From positions 186,001 to 250,000 of the forward strand of contig NZ_JAAMOX010000003.1 of NCBI RefSeq assembly GCF_011758565.1: 64,000 nt of DNA. Reading direction: 5' to 3'. Under the pieces are notes generated by a model, which worked only from the letters and a program-made list of their open reading frames with translations, ran no database searches and had not been told where the DNA came from. The position numbers and the translations under genes are program-made. The stretch's first letter is position 1, and each line of letters begins with the position of its first letter. Shown piece after piece: positions 35,008 to 43,578 of this stretch. Source of the stretch: Lysinibacter cavernae (GTDB taxonomy: Bacteria; Actinomycetota; Actinomycetes; Actinomycetales; Microbacteriaceae).

Positions 35008-35991
35008 CTAGCGCGAACCTCGCACGACAAAACGAGCGGGGGCACCGGTTTGCGCCCAATCGATGATGGTACGGCTCGGGTCAAGCACATAGTGCTGCAG
35101 GGACGCGTCTGAGAGAAAACCGATATGCGGCGTCACGATGGCCTTTGGATGCCTGCGCAGCGGATGATCCGCCGACGGAGGTTCCGCGTCGAGCACGTCG
35201 AGCCCAGCTCCCCTGAGGCGGCCGGAATCGAGCGCCTCAATGAGGGCGTCTTGATCAACAAGCTCTCCTCGAGACACGTTGATCAACGTCGCGCCCATCT
35301 GCAGCTTGGCAAAAGCCGCCGTGTTGATAATGCCGCGAGTGTCATCGGTGAGGGGCGAGTGCAATGACAGGACGTTGGACTGCGTGAGCAGTTCACCAAA
35401 GGAGACGCCTTCAACGTGGGCTGGATAGGCGTCGCAGTACGGATCATAGGCAACGATCTTGCCAAACAGCGGGCTTGCGATGGTCGCAAGCTGCCGCGCG
35501 ATACGACCAAACCCAAACAGTCCGAGTGTCAGTTCGCTGAGGCGCCTTGGCACAACAGAAACGTCATCGGTCCAGCCTCCGTTTGCCGTGACGGATGTGG
35601 CGGCCCGAAGCTCACGCTCGGTTGCGAGGATGAGGGCAAGGGCGTGAGCGGCAACCTCTTGGGTGGCGGCATCCACAAGATTGCACACCCAGATGCCGCG
35701 CCGCTCGGCAACCTCAACATCAACCATGTCGAATCCCGCACTTGTTGTCGCGATGATCGCGAGATCTGGAAACGCGTCGAAGATATCTTGGTCGATGGAT
35801 GCGTATCCAACAACAAGACCAACCGCGCGCCGTGCCTCGGCAGGCACATCCCTTTCGGTCATGAGACTCAGCAGCATGGTGTCGAAGCCGGCGGCTTCGA
35901 GTAGTCGACGGCCCGGTACAGGATCGAGGTCGGTCTGATCGGTGAAGACGATGAGCGGGCGCTGCCCCGAGCTGGCATTCCCGAACATCAC
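35008..35991 (-). CDS. D-2-hydroxyacid dehydrogenase family protein
   Basis: This 327-residue NAD(P)-dependent oxidoreductase has the dinucleotide motif GLFGFGRIARQ. The substrate-binding and catalytic residues are in INVSRGELVDQDAL (Arg), GLDVLDAEP (Glu) and VTPHIGFLS (His). The family includes glyoxylate/hydroxypyruvate reductase and phosphoglycerate dehydrogenase-like enzymes; no ACT domain is present. The gene overlaps the upstream TPP-enzyme gene by 4 bp (ATGA), so it acts in the same pathway, probably reducing a 2-keto acid or oxidising a D-2-hydroxy acid. Confidence 0.87.
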   Translation of the reverse strand: MMFGNASSGQRPLIVFTDQTDLDPVPGRRLLEAAGFDTMLLSLMTERDVPAEARRAVGLVVGYASIDQDIFDAFPDLAIIATTSAGFDMVDVEVAERRGIWVCNLVDAATQEVAAHALALILATERELRAATSVTANGGWTDDVSVVPRRLSELTLGLFGFGRIARQLATIASPLFGKIVAYDPYCDAYPAHVEGVSFGELLTQSNVLSLHSPLTDDTRGIINTAAFAKLQMGATLINVSRGELVDQDALIEALDSGRLRGAGLDVLDAEPPSADHPLRRHPKAIVTPHIGFLSDASLQHYVLDPSRTIIDWAQTGAPARFVVRGSR

Positions 35992-37676
35992 GATGACAGC
36001 CGATCGAGGTGAGTCGGCGCAAACAGGCCAAGTACGGTCGGCACAACAACAACGCTTGGGCCCGGCGTTGCGAGCGCGCGAGCAACCGCGGCGGGGGCAT
36101 CCACTAGAGAGGCAGCCTCGGCTGTAATACCAAACGCGTTGGCCAGGGCGACGAAGTCTGGGCGACTGAGCTCGGTTGCGGTTGCGTGGCCAAACGCACC
36201 CTCCATGTATTCGCGAAGGATGCCGTAGCCGCCGTCGTCGATAATGAGCCAGGTGACATTGAGTTGATGCTGCGCGAGGGTGGCAAGCTCAGCGATTCCG
36301 TAGAGCGAACCACCGTCTCCTGATACGGCCAAGACTCCGCTCGAATCACCGGATTCTTCAAGCCCAAACGCCGCCCCCATCGCTGCGGGAAGGCCATACC
36401 CGAGGCCGCCTGCGCCCTGTGCTGTCGCAAATTCGCCGTCGAGGGGATTCCATGCTGACCAGGCCCAGTACGCGAGGATCGTCATGTCCCAGAAGGTATT
36501 GGTGTCAGCGGGCACGGACGCCCGCAGTTGCTCAACAAAGGTGCGTTCGTTCTCAAGCGGCTGCGCATCGAGGCGGGCTGTCACGGTCGCAAGGAGCTCA
36601 TCGATCCGTGCTCTCGTGCTGGCGCGTCGCTGGTTGACGCCAACGATGACGGCGTTGGATGCCCGCAGGTGCTCGGTAATGCCGGCAAGCGCGAGCTTGG
36701 CGTCGCCGTGCACGCCGAGGCCTGCATGATTTGAGTTGACCTTGCCAAGGTCTGCCTCGATCTGGATAAACCGCCCCTTCGGCGCAAACGTGTGGTAGTT
36801 GCTTGAGACCTCGCCGAGCCCGCTGCCAACAACGAGCAGCACGTCGGCCGCTTCGAGAAACTCGGTGACGGCGATGTCTTCAATCCATGACTGGGCAGAC
36901 AGCTCGTGCTCCCACGGAAACGCGTTCTTACCACCAAATGTCGTGACGACGGGGGCTTGGAGCAGCTCGGCGAGTTCGCGAAGCTCGTTCTGGCCACCGG
37001 CCCGCGCGACGCCGCCACCGGCAAAGATGACGGGGTTGCTGGCTCCTGCGAGTAGCCGCGCCGCCGCCTCAACAACTTCTGGGCGGGGGATGAGCGGCTG
37101 GGGAACCGCTGCGATTTGCTCAACGGGCGGCACAACACCATCGGCCTCCGCGAGCAGCACATCCTGTGGAATCTCAACGAGCGTTGGCCCGGCAGGAGCC
37201 TCAAGAGCTGTTCGCCACGCTTCGGCGAGCGCCGACGGAATTTGGGCCATCGTGCGAACGGTGAACACCGACTTGACGATGCCCCGGAACGAAGCCGACT
37301 GGTCAGGAAGCTCGTGCAGGTAACCATGGCGACCGCCGCCAAGACCCGCAACCGGAATCTGAGCGCTGATGGCAAGCACGGGAATCGATGACGCTTTGGC
37401 CTCCTGAAGCGCCGCAAGCGAGGTCAGCGCGCCAGGACCGGTCGAGAGCAACAGCGGGGCGACGTTGCCGGTGACCCGCGACAGCCCATCGGCCATGAAA
37501 CCAGCGTTGTTCTCAACTCGTGCGCTCAGGTAACGAAGCGGCGAGCGCCTCAGCGCGTCAAAGAGGCCAAGCGCGTGCTGGCCTGGAAGCCCAACCACGC
37601 TGCGCGCGCCGAGCGCCCACAAGCTCTCAAGCGCGACGTCGCCGCCAATCCTGGTGCCAGAAGTGTCAGTCATCAT
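35988..37676 (-). CDS. Thiamine pyrophosphate enzyme, acetolactate synthase/2-keto acid decarboxylase superfamily
   Basis: This 562-residue three-domain TPP enzyme has the N-terminal Pyr domain with the activating glutamate in ARVENNAGFMADGLSRVTG. The central domain contains NPVIFAGGGVARAGG. In the C-terminal PP domain, SGDGGSLYGIAELATL with IDDGGYGILREYM forms the Mg-TPP site. Biosynthetic acetolactate synthase is unlikely, since there is no small subunit or ilvC nearby. It may decarboxylate or ligate an imported 2-keto acid. It lies between the symporter gene and the D-2-hydroxyacid dehydrogenase gene in one operon. Confidence 0.83.
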   Translation of the reverse strand: MMTDTSGTRIGGDVALESLWALGARSVVGLPGQHALGLFDALRRSPLRYLSARVENNAGFMADGLSRVTGNVAPLLLSTGPGALTSLAALQEAKASSIPVLAISAQIPVAGLGGGRHGYLHELPDQSASFRGIVKSVFTVRTMAQIPSALAEAWRTALEAPAGPTLVEIPQDVLLAEADGVVPPVEQIAAVPQPLIPRPEVVEAAARLLAGASNPVIFAGGGVARAGGQNELRELAELLQAPVVTTFGGKNAFPWEHELSAQSWIEDIAVTEFLEAADVLLVVGSGLGEVSSNYHTFAPKGRFIQIEADLGKVNSNHAGLGVHGDAKLALAGITEHLRASNAVIVGVNQRRASTRARIDELLATVTARLDAQPLENERTFVEQLRASVPADTNTFWDMTILAYWAWSAWNPLDGEFATAQGAGGLGYGLPAAMGAAFGLEESGDSSGVLAVSGDGGSLYGIAELATLAQHQLNVTWLIIDDGGYGILREYMEGAFGHATATELSRPDFVALANAFGITAEAASLVDAPAAVARALATPGPSVVVVPTVLGLFAPTHLDRLSS

Positions 37677-37708
37677 TGTCCAATCTCTGTTGCTCGTGCG
37701 CAGGCGTG

Positions 37709-39217
37709 CTAGTTGTTTGAGGCGTTGACGATGTCGTTGACCTCGGTGCGGTCGCTGACGCGCAGTCTACGGCTCCACTCCGACATAATCACGTCGTCGG
37801 TTGGCTTTGTCAGCAGGCTGACCACCACAAACGTCACGAGGCTGAGCCCCAAGCCATAGTAGATGGGCTCGTTGGCGAGGATATCCGTTGCAAACATGGT
37901 GACGATAACCGCGACGGTTCCGACCAGGATGCTGGCAAGCGCCCCAGACCGAGTCCCGCGCTTCCAGACCAGCCCGCCAAGAATCGCGACAAACAGGCCA
38001 CCGACGAGGATGTTGTACGCGATGGTGAGCGCCGCAACCACGCTGGTCACGAGCGACGCAATAATGATGACAACGACGCCGAGGATGAGCGTCGCTGCCC
38101 GGTAGCTCGCCACACCTGAGCCCTCCGGGTGACCGGTTGGGGAGGCAGCAGCCTTGCTTGTCTGCGAGGCCTTGTGCCCAGGGATAAAGAGATCCTTGAG
38201 GCGAGGGATGATGTCGGTTGTGAGTACGGTCGACGATGCGATGAGCGCGCCGCTGGCGGTCGACATCATGGCGGCAAGCGCTGCGGCAAGGACAAGTCCG
38301 CGGATGCCTGGTGGCAGCGCATCCTGGACAATCGTGGCAAATGCCTCATCAGGGCTCGCGAGGTTGGGGTACAGCACACGCACCGACATGCCGATGAGGG
38401 CGCCGGCAACACCGTAGATGAGGCAGTAAATGCCGGAGGCGATTCCGCCAACCGTGCTGATGCGCGGAGTTTTCGCGGTGAACACACGCTGCCAAATGTC
38501 CTGGCCAATGAGCAGTCCGAGGGTGTACACGATGATGTAGGTGATGATGGTGGCGCCACCGATGGACCACGGCGAGAAGAACGAGTCGGCGAGGCGGTCC
38601 CTCATCCCGCTCCAACCGCCAGCGTGCGCCATCGAGATGGGGAGTAGCAGGAAGAGGATACCGATGGTCTTGATAACAAACTGCACAACATCCGTGAGTG
38701 TGATCGACCACATGCCGCCCATGACGGAGTAGGTCACAACGATTACGCCACCGATCGCGATGCCCCAGAAGTTATCGATGCCAAACAAGACGTGGAAGAT
38801 CGTGGCGTACGCAAGCGTCGAGGTGACCGTGAGCATAAGGGTGTAGAGGAACATCACGAGGCCGGAGATGAGCCCTGACGAGCCGCCGTATCGCAGGTCA
38901 AGCATCTCGGTCACGGTGTAGACCTTGAGCTTCACAATGCGCTTCGCGAAGAACGCGCTGAGCACAAGAATACCGAGACCGATAGCGACAACGAGCCAGG
39001 CTCCCGAGAGTCCGTGGGTGTAGCCGAGGCCGATTCCGCCAACGGTGGATGCGCCGCCGAGCACGATGGCCGAGAGCGCGCCGGAATACATGAAGGTTCC
39101 GAGCCGGCGCCCAGCGACCAAATAGTCACTCTTTGATTTTGATCGCCGCATGCCCCAGTATCCGACCCCCAAGATACCGATGATGTAAACAGCCATCACG
39201 ATGTAGTCCAGGACCAC
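37709..39217 (-). CDS. Sodium:solute symporter (SSS family)
   Basis: This 502-residue protein has about 13 hydrophobic segments and SSS patterns such as DYLVAGRRLGTFMYSGALSA, YTVTEMLDLRYG and AALAAMMSTASGALIASST, the last being the Na2-site region. It couples Na+ to uptake of a small organic solute. The GTG at 39217 is chosen as start because GGAGG lies 5 bp upstream on the minus strand. An in-frame ATG at 39265 would place this ribosome-binding site inside the gene. It is the first gene of the operon and divergent from the PucR regulator. Confidence 0.88.
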   Translation of the reverse strand: MVLDYIVMAVYIIGILGVGYWGMRRSKSKSDYLVAGRRLGTFMYSGALSAIVLGGASTVGGIGLGYTHGLSGAWLVVAIGLGILVLSAFFAKRIVKLKVYTVTEMLDLRYGGSSGLISGLVMFLYTLMLTVTSTLAYATIFHVLFGIDNFWGIAIGGVIVVTYSVMGGMWSITLTDVVQFVIKTIGILFLLLPISMAHAGGWSGMRDRLADSFFSPWSIGGATIITYIIVYTLGLLIGQDIWQRVFTAKTPRISTVGGIASGIYCLIYGVAGALIGMSVRVLYPNLASPDEAFATIVQDALPPGIRGLVLAAALAAMMSTASGALIASSTVLTTDIIPRLKDLFIPGHKASQTSKAAASPTGHPEGSGVASYRAATLILGVVVIIIASLVTSVVAALTIAYNILVGGLFVAILGGLVWKRGTRSGALASILVGTVAVIVTMFATDILANEPIYYGLGLSLVTFVVVSLLTKPTDDVIMSEWSRRLRVSDRTEVNDIVNASNN

Positions 39218-39337
39218 CTTGTCCTCCAGTCTGTGTGCCGCCGATCGGGCCGGCAGTTTGATCAATATTCAGCAACCGTAAACCAAGTAAGGGACCAAAG
39301 TATCTGGAAAAACATCCCAATAATTTCTGAGCATGGG

Positions 39338-40984
39338 ATGATTTATCTCATGGACGCTCCCCGTTACGTTGCCAAACGACTCGCACAATCCCACGATGAT
39401 GAGCGTTCCAGCATCCGCCTTGGCCGCCTGCTTGACGCCCAAGATCTCAGGATTACGCTCCTCAGCCCGCTAGAAGAACGTGATCTCACACGAGAACTGC
39501 CGATCGCAACAACCGCCGTGATCGAGCTTGAAGACCCTCGCGTCTACCTCAACGGTTTTGAGTTACTGCTCATCACCGGCCTCGGGCTCCCGACCGACGC
39601 CGACCGGATTGGCGCGTATATCGATCGCCTCCTTGAGGCAGGAATCACCGCCCTCGGCTTCGGACTTGAACCCGTCTACAGCGCCGTACCGCAGCTCCTG
39701 ATTGCTGCGTGCAGAGACCGAGGTCTTCCGCTTCTTGAGATAGCGCCAGAAGTCCGATTTGTGCAGGTTACAAACCACGTCGCCAAAGAGCTTGAGAGCA
39801 CGCGTGTTCGCGGCCTCCAGCTTGTCAGCACAATGGCGAGGCGGCTCACCAAGGCGGCGCTGCTCCCGCATCCAGACCGGCAGCTTGTCTCCGCGCTTGC
39901 CGCGATGACCGAATCGTGGCTCATCCTGCGCATCGGCGATGACCTGTTTCAGATCGGGCCACCAGCACAGGGCATCGAGGCGGAGTCGCTCGTTGAACAG
40001 TTCTCACGACAGCTCGAAACCCCAGCCCATGATACCCGCGACTCCCAGGCGCAGGCCTTTGGCGTTGTGGCAGGTGCCGAGCAACACTACGAGGTGACGG
40101 CGCTCAGCATCCGCCCGCCCAATGCGAGGGCCGCGACAACAACAGAACTGCTCCTCGTCAAAGCGCCGCGCATCACAAGCGACGATCGCACGGCACTCAT
40201 GCTCGCTGCCGACCTGCTCCAACTGGTACTCGCCCTCCCCCGGTCGCAGTCAAACGCACTCGATCAACTCATGATGCTGCTGCTCATCGACGAAACACCT
40301 CCGGCCCGCAGCCGCCGCGAAGCCGACCGTTTTTCTCGACTCGTGATGCGATCGCTTGGCACCGGCCGCCGCCAATCGGGGCACGCGGTCATCGCGATTT
40401 CGGCAACGGGGGAACCTGCCCACGCCGCCGATGTGATGTGGTGGCGCCGACTCATGAACACCCCGTTTGTTGACCACAGGGGCGAACAGCTCAGGGCAAT
40501 CGTTGCGACTCCTCCGTCACCGTCGGTCATTGGGGCGTGCGAGGAGCGGGGCTGGCTTCTGAGCATTAGCGAAGAGCAGCCACCAAACGATCTCCATCAC
40601 GCGATGAGGGATGCAGAGCTGCTCATCACCCGCGTGCGCGAACTCGGCAGGAGCGTTCAGTCAGGCGAAGACCTCAGAACGCTCACAACCGTCGTTCCGC
40701 CGGGGCTCTCGTCTCGCTTTGCGCAGGAGACACTTCATCCGCTCGCCGCGCTGGGCTCCCAGGCCGATGAGGTTCAGCGCAGCCTGCACTCGTGGTTACT
40801 CAGCAACGGAGCGTGGGATCAGACCGCGCGCGAGCTTGGACTCCACCGCAATACGGTTCGGCGACACATTGCGACCGCGGCCGACCTGCTCGGGCGAGAC
40901 CTTGGCAACGCGCTTGTGCGCGCCGACGTGCTCGTGGCGCTCACCATCACCGCGTCGCGGCGGGCGGATGACGAGGCCGGCTAG
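39338..40984 (+). CDS. PucR-family transcriptional regulator
   Basis: The protein has about 548 residues. An N-terminal PucR domain (about residues 10-130, ending LPLLEIAPEVRFVQVTNHV) precedes a middle region and a C-terminal PucR/CdaR-type HTH with WDQTARELGLHRNTVRRHI. Family members activate catabolic genes for purines, amino acids or polyamines. It is divergent from the symporter-TPP enzyme-dehydrogenase operon and is its likely regulator. The start could be ATG 39338 or 39350. A 7-bp inverted repeat, CATCCCA/TGGGATG, spans the start. Confidence 0.83.
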   Translation: MIYLMDAPRYVAKRLAQSHDDERSSIRLGRLLDAQDLRITLLSPLEERDLTRELPIATTAVIELEDPRVYLNGFELLLITGLGLPTDADRIGAYIDRLLEAGITALGFGLEPVYSAVPQLLIAACRDRGLPLLEIAPEVRFVQVTNHVAKELESTRVRGLQLVSTMARRLTKAALLPHPDRQLVSALAAMTESWLILRIGDDLFQIGPPAQGIEAESLVEQFSRQLETPAHDTRDSQAQAFGVVAGAEQHYEVTALSIRPPNARAATTTELLLVKAPRITSDDRTALMLAADLLQLVLALPRSQSNALDQLMMLLLIDETPPARSRREADRFSRLVMRSLGTGRRQSGHAVIAISATGEPAHAADVMWWRRLMNTPFVDHRGEQLRAIVATPPSPSVIGACEERGWLLSISEEQPPNDLHHAMRDAELLITRVRELGRSVQSGEDLRTLTTVVPPGLSSRFAQETLHPLAALGSQADEVQRSLHSWLLSNGAWDQTARELGLHRNTVRRHIATAADLLGRDLGNALVRADVLVALTITASRRADDEAG

Positions 40985-41026
40985 GCCCCAACATCCTCAG
41001 CTTCGTCACCTACCCAGTACTGGGAA

Positions 41027-41090
41027 GCACAGATGTGACGCAAGAGTTCCTTCCCAACGGCGGGAAGGAACTCTTGCGTCATATCTGCGC
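41027..41090. terminator. Long bidirectional stem-loop between pucR-like and lpdA genes
   Basis: Two 29-nt arms (41027-41055 and 41062-41090) pair at 27 of 29 positions around a 6-nt loop (AACGGC). This is the longest hairpin of the window. It lies between convergent genes with no T-run on either side. Confidence 0.75.
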
Positions 41091-41101
41091 TGCAAAGGCG
41101 G

Positions 41102-42538
41102 TTAGTTTACGATGTGCATCGCGCGCGCAGCGTCAGAAATCGAGCCGGTGAGCGACGGGTAAACAGTAAATGCCCTGGCAACCTGGTCGACGGTGAGCCC
41201 GTGCTCGACGGCGAGGGCGAGGGGAAAGATGAGCTCGCTCGCGTTTGGTGCGACGATGACTCCCCCAATGACAGTGCCGGACCCGCGGCTCGCGATGAGC
41301 TTCACAAATCCGTCCTTGATGCCCATCATCTTGGCGCGTGGGTTCACCTTGAGCGGCAGCTTGTAGATCTCGGCACGGCGGATGCCTTCCTCGACCTGCT
41401 TCTGCGAGTAACCAACCGTTGCAATCTGCGGCTGCGTGAAGATGTTTGCCGCGACGTTCCGAAGCTCGATCGGCGTAACGGCATCGCCGAGCGCGTGGAA
41501 AATGGCGTTTCGGCCCTGCATTGAGGCGACCGAAGCGAGCGGCATAAAGTTGGTGCAGTCGCCAGCGGCATAAATCGAGGGGATGTTGGTGCGGGCTACA
41601 CGGTTGACCCGGATGTGGCCGCTTTCTGTCAGCTGCACGCCAGCACCTCGAAGGCCGATACCAGCGGTGTTTGGGATCGAGCCAACGGCCATCAGACAGT
41701 GGCTGCCCTCAACCGTGCGCCCGTCGGACAGCGTGACGACGACGTGATCGCCCTCGCGAACGACCGTGTCGGCACGTGACTTATTCAGAACCGTCATACC
41801 GTTGCGCTTAAACACGCGCTCAATGACACCAGCGGCATCGGCGTCCTCACCGGGAAGCACCTGGTCACGGCTTGAGATGAGCGTCACTTTGGCACCGAGC
41901 GCCCGATATGCCGACGCAAATTCGGCCCCGGTGACACCGGAGCCGACAACGATGAGGTGTTCAGGAATCGTCTTGAGGTTATACAGCTGGGTCCAGGTGA
42001 GGATGCGTTCGCCGTCTGGCTGAGCCGAGTCAAGTTCGCGCGGGCTCGCGCCGACCGAGACCACAATGGTGTCAGCTTCAACACGGTCAAAATCGGTTCC
42101 TTCTTCGCCCTGTGCCGTTGACACAATAATGGCGTTACGACCGTCGAGGCGGCCGTCACCGTTCACGATACGAACTCCGGCATCCTCGAGCGTGGTCCGC
42201 ATGTCTTCGGATTGCTCTCTTGCGAGCGACAACAGTCGCTTATTCACGGCAGCGAGGTTGACGGCAACTTCGGGCCTGACGGGCTTATCGCCATCGGTCT
42301 TTGAGTAGAACTGCACACCAAGCTGGTGTGCTTCGCGAACGGCAGTTGTCGCTTCGGCGGTTGCGATGAGGCTCTTTGACGGCACAACGTCGGTAATGAC
42401 GGCCGAACCACCAACACCAGCGCGCTCGATGAGGGTTACCTCAGCGCCAAGCTGGGCGCCGGCAAGCGCCGCCTCATAACCACCGGGGCCTCCCCCAAGA
42501 ACAGCGACCCGGTGTTTACGTTCAAACTCATACGACAT
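41102..42538 (-). CDS. lpdA: Flavoprotein disulfide reductase-like NAD(P)H:quinone oxidoreductase (LpdA/Rv3303c type)
   Basis: This 478-residue FAD- and NAD(P)-binding protein has AVLGGGPGGYEAALAGAQLG for FAD, VVGSGVTGAEFASAYRALG for NAD(P) and IYAAGDCTNFMPLASVA. The redox-active CxxxxC of lipoamide dehydrogenases is absent: the segment reads GGSAVITDVVPSK (residues 43-55), with Ala46 and Val51 in the cysteine positions. It therefore cannot work as a dithiol reductase. The related mycobacterial LpdA is a quinone reductase. The ATG at 42538 starts the FAD domain; the open frame further upstream is antisense to pnp. It is divergent from pnp, as in mycobacteria. Confidence 0.9.
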   Translation of the reverse strand: MSYEFERKHRVAVLGGGPGGYEAALAGAQLGAEVTLIERAGVGGSAVITDVVPSKSLIATAEATTAVREAHQLGVQFYSKTDGDKPVRPEVAVNLAAVNKRLLSLAREQSEDMRTTLEDAGVRIVNGDGRLDGRNAIIVSTAQGEEGTDFDRVEADTIVVSVGASPRELDSAQPDGERILTWTQLYNLKTIPEHLIVVGSGVTGAEFASAYRALGAKVTLISSRDQVLPGEDADAAGVIERVFKRNGMTVLNKSRADTVVREGDHVVVTLSDGRTVEGSHCLMAVGSIPNTAGIGLRGAGVQLTESGHIRVNRVARTNIPSIYAAGDCTNFMPLASVASMQGRNAIFHALGDAVTPIELRNVAANIFTQPQIATVGYSQKQVEEGIRRAEIYKLPLKVNPRAKMMGIKDGFVKLIASRGSGTVIGGVIVAPNASELIFPLALAVEHGLTVDQVARAFTVYPSLTGSISDAARAMHIVN

Positions 42539-42593
42539 ACGACTATTCTCGCTGGTCGGAGAGTCACAGCCAAACCGCCTCCCGTGTTCCCAG

Positions 42594-42663
42594 CTCGTGG
42601 GGTGCGAATCCGCTCGTGGGGTGCAGATTTTCGCGCCCCACGAGCAAGAACGCACCCCGCGAG
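42594..42663. repeat. 70-bp four-unit palindromic element, copy R2
   Basis: Direct units CTCGTGGGGTGC occur at 42594-42605 and 42613-42624. Inverted units are at 42633-42644 (GCGCCCCACGAG) and 42652-42663 (GCACCCCGCGAG), with the same 19/20/19-bp spacing as the other copies. It lies midway in the 180-bp divergent promoter region of lpdA and pnp, about 56 bp from each start codon. Confidence 0.87.
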
Positions 42664-42718
42664 AGGGCAGGGAGGAACGCGGACGAGGAACACAGGAGCC
42701 AGGCGGTAGTGTTGTTTT

Positions 42719-43567
42719 ATGACGACGGATGCCCAGCACACAACCGAAGCCCACTCCCTCGACGCGCAGGGTGCAGACCCCTTTGCAATTGCACAGCAGG
42801 CCGCGCAGCAGATCGCCGAACTCACCGGAGTTGAGCGGCACGACATCGCGCTGACGCTTGGCAGCGGATGGGCAAAAGCAGCCGATCTCCTCGGCGAAAC
42901 CGTTGCGACCGTGCCAGCCACCAGCGTGATCGGCTTTAGCAAACCGGCGCTTGAGGGCCACGTTGGCACGATCCGTTCGGTTCGCCTGCCAAACGGCAAG
43001 CACGCGCTCATCATCGGAGCCCGCACCCACTACTACGAGGGCCACGGCGTCCGAAGAGTCGTGCACAGCGTCCGCACCGCCGCAGCAACAGGAGCCTCCG
43101 TCATGGTGCTGACCAACGGCGCTGGGGGCATCCGGCCATCGTGGGCGCCTGGCCAGCCCGTCCTCATCAGCGACCACATCAATCTCACGGCCGATTCGCC
43201 CCTTGAGGGCGCGACCTTTGTCGACCTCACCGACCTGTACTCGTTGAGGCTCCGCTCGATCGCTAAAACGGTTGACCCGAGCCTTGACGAGGGCGTCTAC
43301 GTGCAATTCCGCGGGCCGCACTATGAGACACCCGCCGAAGTGCAGATGGCAAAGACCATCGGCGGACACATCGTTGGAATGTCAACAACGCTCGAGGCAA
43401 TCGCCGCCCGCCAGGCAGGCATGGAGGTGCTCGGCCTCTCGCTCATCACCAACCTCGCGGCAGGCATCCAAGACACCCCCCTGAGCCATGAAGAAGTCAT
43501 CGAGTCGGGTAAACTCGCTGAACCCGTCATCAGCTCCTTGCTTGCCCGCGTTGTGGCACAGCTCTAG
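42719..43567 (+). CDS. pnp: Purine-nucleoside phosphorylase
   Basis: This 282-residue trimeric-type PNP cleaves purine nucleosides with phosphate to base and (deoxy)ribose-1-phosphate. Motifs are LTLGSGWAKAADLL (phosphate loop), RTHYYEGHG, LTNGAGGIRPSW, the active-site GVYVQFRGPHYETPAEV and GMSTTLEAIAARQAG, followed by SLITNLAAGI with the purine-binding Asn. It is followed after 11 bp by the phospho-sugar mutase, which can convert the released sugar-1-phosphate, giving a salvage operon. Copy R2 of the 70-bp element lies in the promoter. Confidence 0.95.
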   Translation: MTTDAQHTTEAHSLDAQGADPFAIAQQAAQQIAELTGVERHDIALTLGSGWAKAADLLGETVATVPATSVIGFSKPALEGHVGTIRSVRLPNGKHALIIGARTHYYEGHGVRRVVHSVRTAAATGASVMVLTNGAGGIRPSWAPGQPVLISDHINLTADSPLEGATFVDLTDLYSLRLRSIAKTVDPSLDEGVYVQFRGPHYETPAEVQMAKTIGGHIVGMSTTLEAIAARQAGMEVLGLSLITNLAAGIQDTPLSHEEVIESGKLAEPVISSLLARVVAQL

Positions 43568-43578
43568 AAAGGCAACAC

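Noticed and set aside
35988-37676. Glyoxylate carboligase for the TPP enzyme near a PucR regulator
   Set aside because: That enzyme replaces the activating glutamate by valine; here the glutamate is present, and no allantoin or tartronate-semialdehyde genes are nearby.
42539-43369. Upstream open extension of lpdA in the same frame (about 277 extra residues)
   Set aside because: It is antisense to pnp, rich in Ala/Arg/Gly without a fold, and the flavoprotein's conserved N-terminus and proper ATG are at 42538.
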